In this document: positions 13,137-16,689 of the stretch, piece after piece | Layout of the letters: each line of letters starts with the position of its first letter | Numbering within the stretch: the stretch's first letter is position 1 | DNA from: Ktedonobacterales bacterium | GTDB taxonomy: Bacteria; Chloroflexota; Ktedonobacteria; Ktedonobacterales; JADMIN01 | Assembly (NCBI GenBank): GCA_025450405.1 | Contig: JANWHL010000101.1 | Location: forward strand, 1-16,689 | Direction of reading: 5' to 3' | DNA length: 16,689 nucleotides | Program-made: the position numbers and the translations under genes | Notes under the pieces: generated by a model | Database searches by the model: none | What the model was told of the DNA's origin: nothing | The model's input: only the letters and a program-made list of their open reading frames with translations

Positions 13137-16100
13137 CTAATCCTCGCCCAGGCGCAGCGTCTTGCCGAGCCCGATCGTCGCCGCGTAGCGCGCCGCGATC
13201 AGCAGGGCTATGATAAAGGCGCCCAGGAGGATGACGTACAACCAGAGGAGCGCGGCCGGATCGACCGCGAGCACATACGCCGGAACACCCACCCGCGCGG
13301 GATCGGTCGCGGTGTCACTGAATTGCAGGAACGGCAGCGTGGCGGTCGCCAGCAGCAGACCCAGCAGCGTGCCGGCCACGAGCCCGAAGGCGTAGACCAC
13401 GGCTTGTTCGCTGAGCAACACGCCGGCAAGCTGCGCGCCCGTCAGGCCAATCGTGCGCAGCACGGCGAAGCGCACCGCCCGTTGACGCGCCGCGATGGCC
13501 GACTGAATCAGGCTGCCCAGAACGGCGAGGCCGGCCGCGATCAGCGCGCCAACCGTGAGCAAACCACGCATGCCCGCCTGGATCGGATCACTCGCGATCT
13601 GGACCTCGAGCGCTCGACGGTCCAGGACCTGGCTCAGGTCGAGGGTCGTGGCGCCCGCGGTGAGCGCTCGCGTGAGCGCGGACAGTTGGCCGGGGTTCGA
13701 CGTGGTGGAGAGCCAGTATTCGTTCGGTCCCGGGACCGCGTTCGGCACCTGCGCGGCCTGGCTGGCCACCGCCACCATGCCCAGCGCGTCATTCAAATTC
13801 ACCACGAGGAAGCCACCAGGCACCGCGGCGGGGTACAGCGTCGGGAACTCACGCGCGATCGCCCCCACGCGGAAGAAAGTGGGCGTTGACTGTGTGGCCT
13901 GGAAAACCAATTGAAATCGGTCACCCACTTGCAGCGCCTGGCCGCTCGCGAAGTTGGCGCTGACGATCGCCCACACGGGATGCGCCGCGTCGCCGGCATT
14001 GGTGGCCCCTTCGCGGTCGGCGGTCGTGTCGCCGTCCTGTTGCGTCCGCAGGCCGTCCAAGAGTCGCGCAATCGGCTGGTCAGCATAATCCGACCGCCAC
14101 GACGCGCCAGCGGCCGCCCGCCAGGTGGCCGGGTCGATGCCCAGCAGGTTGACGCTTTGCACACCGCTGGCGAGGGTGGACGTCGCCACCCCACGAAAGA
14201 CGGGGGTGACGGCGTGGACGCCGGCCAGCCCGGAAAGCGCCGCCTGTATACGCGCATCATTCTCCGCCGGCTCAGGCTGCCGCTGAACTAGGCGGATGTC
14301 GGCGCCGGTCTGATAGGCGGCGCGGTCGGCGGAATTGCGCACCAGCGAGCTATCGAACACCATGGCGAAGAGACCGAGACCGACCGACAGGGCCAGCAGC
14401 AACGTCAGGCGGCTGGGTCCGGCCGGGCTGCGCGAGACCTCCGCCAACGCCAGCATGCCCGTGGTGCCGCGCCCGCGCGATGCCAGTCGGGCGCCCGCCC
14501 CCGTCACCACCGGAAAGAACCGCAGCACCAGCAGCGCACCCGCCAGCAAGAGGAGCGCCGGGGCGGCCAGCGGGAGCGGACTGCTCGCGCCCTGGCCCAA
14601 CGCCTCGCGGGTGCCCAGACCACCGAACTGCGCGAGTTCCAGATAGCCGAGCGCGCACAACACCGCCAGACCGATATCCAGGTAATAACGGCGCCAGAAC
14701 GGCTCGCGCGTGGCACGCGCCTGCTCGCGCCGGAAGGCCAGCACATCCAGTCGCGCCGCGCGCTGGGCCGCTCCGACGACCGCCGCCGCACCCAGCAGAG
14801 CGCCGCCCACGGCCGGCAACACAATCGTCGACGGAGCGGCGAGCGCGGTCAAATAGGACGATCCCACGCCAGCGGCGGCGAGGGTGCTCGCGGGCACAAA
14901 CCAGCGCAACAGGCCCAGGGCCAGCAGTCCCGCCAGCCACGGCCCGGCCACCGCCGCCGCGATGCCGAGCAAGAGGCCCTGCACCGCATACGTGCTCAAC
15001 ATCTGTGTCCCGCTCGCCCCGCGACTCTTGAGCGTCGCGATTTCGCCGGCGTGGCCATCCACGAGCAGACCGGCCATGGCCACGACGAAGAGCATCGCCA
15101 GGCCAACAATCTGGGCCACGATCACATACAGCGGGAGGCTCAGAATGCCGATCTGCTGGGTCACGGCCTCGATCGGCGCCTCGAGGCCCGCGGTCACGGT
15201 GACGGCGCTCGCGCCCAGCGGCGTGAGCGTGCCGGCGGCATGCGACCGCAACAGCGCGATGTCGTCCACGACGGCGGTCATGTTCCCACTGTTGATACGA
15301 CTCGGGTCGGCGAAATACACCCAATGCTGGGTGATGCCAAGATCCGGCATGGGGGCAATGGCGGCCACGAACGCATCAGGGTCCATGAGGACGGAATAGA
15401 CGGCGGGCCCCCCGCTGTGATCTGGGGGCGTGTAAAAGGCCTGACCGTTCCAATACGGATCTCCAGCGCCAGTCGCGGGCTCCCAGATCCCCGCGACGTG
15501 AACCGCGACCCGGAATGTCGACTGGGGATCCTCCGAGCCAAACTCGAAATAGGTGGTGCGCAGCGTGTCGCCGACGTGGAGCCCCAGGACCTGGGCCATC
15601 CGAGCGGTGATGACCGCGTCAGGTGAGGTGGTCCCGCCGCTATACGACCGCGGCAGCGCCCCATCGCTCAACTGGATATGCGCCGCGGCTTGGGCATAGT
15701 TGGCGGCGAGAAAGGCTACGCGTGGATCGCTCTGGCCCCTTGGATCGATTGCGCGGCCGTTGACGCCAACCACCTGGACGACACCGGAAACGAGGTACGC
15801 ATTCGCCTCGGGTGAGGCAAGGCTGGCTAGGTATGTGTTGCCCAGTTGGCGAACCGCGTCGTCAGACTGAGCGCGATACGTCGCGCTGATCCTCTCGCTC
15901 GTCGCCGCAATGTCAATAGTGCGTCCGGTGCCGCCAATCCCGCGGATGGCCAGCTGAAGGGCGACGTCAGTCATAAACGCGCCGTACAGCGGCACCGAAC
16001 AGATCAAAACGACCGCGACAAGGATGCCCATTCCAACGGCCAGGAGCAATCGCCAGCCATTGCCCAGACGCATGAGCGCCAACTGGATGGCGGACGTTGG

Positions 16101-16229
16101 CGAGGCGCGCCGGCCCTGCCAGAGCCCACGCGACCGACCGCTTGACGACCCGACCGCGCCGCCCCGGCCCCCGCCGGCGCCTCGCGCGGTTCCCAGTCGC
16201 CGGCGCGTGCCGGTCGATTGCGCTCGCAT
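13137..16229 (-). CDS. two-module FtsX/MacB-type ABC transporter permease
   Basis: Large fused ABC permease, about 1030 residues. A basic Gly/Arg/Ser-rich cytoplasmic N-terminus (1-50) precedes membrane helix 1 (about 59-84). An extracytoplasmic MacB-PCD-like domain (about 85-360) leads to a first FtsX core (about 361-480) containing GEIATLKSRGASGTQML, the coupling-helix region that contacts the ATPase. Further helices (about 510-640), a second extracytoplasmic domain (about 650-880) and a second FtsX core (about 885-1020) follow, the latter with QRAVRFAVLRTIGLTGAQL. The two cores match a permease dimer fused into one chain. Such mechanotransmission-type transporters usually move lipids, lipoproteins or peptides across the envelope, or signal. 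I chose the ATG at 16229 for its GGAAGGGG about 7 nt upstream and a -10 box about 90 bp upstream; the frame stays open to 16391. ATPase genes lie on both sides. Confidence 0.92.
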   Translation of the reverse strand: MRAQSTGTRRRLGTARGAGGGRGGAVGSSSGRSRGLWQGRRASPTSAIQLALMRLGNGWRLLLAVGMGILVAVVLICSVPLYGAFMTDVALQLAIRGIGGTGRTIDIAATSERISATYRAQSDDAVRQLGNTYLASLASPEANAYLVSGVVQVVGVNGRAIDPRGQSDPRVAFLAANYAQAAAHIQLSDGALPRSYSGGTTSPDAVITARMAQVLGLHVGDTLRTTYFEFGSEDPQSTFRVAVHVAGIWEPATGAGDPYWNGQAFYTPPDHSGGPAVYSVLMDPDAFVAAIAPMPDLGITQHWVYFADPSRINSGNMTAVVDDIALLRSHAAGTLTPLGASAVTVTAGLEAPIEAVTQQIGILSLPLYVIVAQIVGLAMLFVVAMAGLLVDGHAGEIATLKSRGASGTQMLSTYAVQGLLLGIAAAVAGPWLAGLLALGLLRWFVPASTLAAAGVGSSYLTALAAPSTIVLPAVGGALLGAAAVVGAAQRAARLDVLAFRREQARATREPFWRRYYLDIGLAVLCALGYLELAQFGGLGTREALGQGASSPLPLAAPALLLLAGALLVLRFFPVVTGAGARLASRGRGTTGMLALAEVSRSPAGPSRLTLLLALSVGLGLFAMVFDSSLVRNSADRAAYQTGADIRLVQRQPEPAENDARIQAALSGLAGVHAVTPVFRGVATSTLASGVQSVNLLGIDPATWRAAAGASWRSDYADQPIARLLDGLRTQQDGDTTADREGATNAGDAAHPVWAIVSANFASGQALQVGDRFQLVFQATQSTPTFFRVGAIAREFPTLYPAAVPGGFLVVNLNDALGMVAVASQAAQVPNAVPGPNEYWLSTTSNPGQLSALTRALTAGATTLDLSQVLDRRALEVQIASDPIQAGMRGLLTVGALIAAGLAVLGSLIQSAIAARQRAVRFAVLRTIGLTGAQLAGVLLSEQAVVYAFGLVAGTLLGLLLATATLPFLQFSDTATDPARVGVPAYVLAVDPAALLWLYVILLGAFIIALLIAARYAATIGLGKTLRLGED

Positions 16230-16293
16230 GCCGATGCCCCTTCCCTGGTATGACGACCCACCTTCAGAAATATGCGCTCGGGCCAGTGGAAAT

Positions 16294-16308
16294 CTCTCAC
16301 GGTGAGAG
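16294..16308. promoter_or_regulatory. 15-bp palindrome at the predicted permease transcription start
   Basis: CTCTCACGGTGAGAG has perfect 7-bp arms around one base. It begins right where transcription from the TATAGT box (16315-16320) should start and covers about +1 to +15. This is a typical place for a repressor site. A 5' hairpin is unlikely because of the one-base centre. Confidence 0.5.
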
Positions 16309-16314
16309 GAGCCG

Positions 16315-16320
16315 ACTATA
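16315..16320 (-). promoter_or_regulatory. -10 box for the permease-ATPase operon
   Basis: TATAGT on the minus strand, about 86 nt before the permease ATG. No good -35 at 16-18 nt. The palindrome that follows supports regulated transcription from here. Confidence 0.45.
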
Positions 16321-16416
16321 CCGCCGCGGTCGCGTGCCCAGCCATGTGGAGCAACCGGTACATGAACCCATGCCGCGTCTGGGTGGTCCACGCCGGTGGC
16401 GTTCGCCGAGGCCGTC

Positions 16417-16433
16417 GATGTCCCCCAGACATC
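16417..16433 (-). other. short hairpin between the two ABC units
   Basis: GATGTC (16417-16422) and GACATC (16428-16433) are 6-bp arms around CCCCA, 84 nt after the stop of the upstream ATPase. It is too weak and lacks a T-tract, so calling it a terminator would be uncertain. The rest of the 287-bp gap shows no gene. Confidence 0.25.
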
Positions 16434-16516
16434 CTCCGGTGGCCGCGCGGCGCAACTTCAACCCGATTCCGCGTCATCCTCCCGTGTGCCAAGCCAGAGT
16501 GTCCGGCCCGGCACGC

Positions 16517-16689
16517 TCAGGCGGGTACGGGAGTGGGAGGACCGGCCGGTCCCAGGACGCCATCATTGATCGAATAGACGGTGTCGACGATCCGCAGCGC
16601 CGCCGGGTCGTGGGTGGTGATCAGAAACGCGATGCCCGCCGTCCGCGCCACCCCCCGCAGCAGCTCCAGGATCGCCAGCCCCGTGTGCA
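16517..16689 (-). CDS. ABC transporter ATPase, C-terminal fragment (cut by window edge)
   Basis: The last 56 codons of an ABC ATP-binding subunit enter from the right edge. I translated them by hand: they begin HTGLAILELLRGVAR, which normally follows the D-loop, and continue with FLITTHDPAALRIVD, where the His of TTHD is the H-loop. The protein then ends with a short tail, GVLGPAGPPTPVPA, and TGA at 16517-16519. This ending fits the MacB/LolD class. It has no AbrB-like extension, unlike the second ATPase at 12110-13045. It may serve the same fused permease, or belong to a separate transporter to the right; the Walker motifs are outside the window. Confidence 0.85.
   Translation of the reverse strand, partial: HTGLAILELLRGVARTAGIAFLITTHDPAALRIVDTVYSINDGVLGPAGPPTPVPA

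Noticed and set aside
13020..13889. Plus-strand open frame of 289 codons opposite the permease end
   Set aside because: Arg/Gln/Glu-rich shadow of the second FtsX core; no domain or ribosome site.
16230..16391. N-terminal 54-codon extension of the permease
   Set aside because: The extension overlaps the -10 box and palindrome, lacks membrane-protein character, and the ATG at 16229 has a good ribosome site.
1..16689. Mobile element, prophage, CRISPR array or defence island
   Set aside because: No transposase, integrase, terminal repeats, spacer-repeat array or known defence gene was seen; all genes fit core cellular functions and share strand and base composition.

Overview
This is a GC-rich (roughly two-thirds G+C) bacterial chromosomal segment in which all thirteen recognisable genes lie on the minus strand, so it reads from right to left. 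No mobile element, CRISPR array, rRNA or tRNA was recognised. The Tad pilus genes with a receiver-ParA type CpaE, the DegS/DegU-like pair, the MglA GTPase, the DhnA-type aldolase and the large fused FtsX-type permease with a separate ATPase carrying an AbrB-like tail together suggest a Chloroflexota-like bacterium. That assignment is an inference from protein style, not from a marker gene.

Right part (about 10690-16689): the tail of an ABC ATPase cut by the window edge, a two-module FtsX/MacB-type permease of about 1030 residues, a second ABC ATPase fused to a SpoVT/AbrB-like domain, then a CynX/NimT-type MFS transporter. One permease flanked by two ATPases suggests either a transporter with two different nucleotide-binding subunits or two neighbouring ABC systems.

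Middle part (about 7290-10550): a TPR-like membrane protein of unknown function, an MglA-type small Ras-like GTPase, and a class I (DhnA-type) aldolase. Each appears to have its own promoter-like sequence; the aldolase ends in a strong GC hairpin next to a 21-bp tandem repeat.

Left part (1-7190): a DegU-like response regulator and a soluble DegS-like histidine kinase in a tight two-gene operon, then a Tad/Flp pilus locus in the order flp pilin, cpaB, cpaE, cpaF. cpaF runs off the left edge, and tadB/tadC would be expected beyond it. The 50-residue pilin has the cleanest regulatory setting in the window: an extended -10 promoter crossed by an imperfect inverted repeat, a 128-nt leader, and a strong hairpin just after its stop. 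cpaF has its own near-consensus promoter.

A reasonable working model is a regulated surface-attachment locus. The DegS/DegU-like pair may control the pilin promoter, the intact receiver on CpaE gives a second possible phosphorylation input to the MinD/ParA-like ATPase, and the nearby MglA GTPase could take part in polarity or pilus control. The gene identities are well supported; the regulatory links between them are inference.
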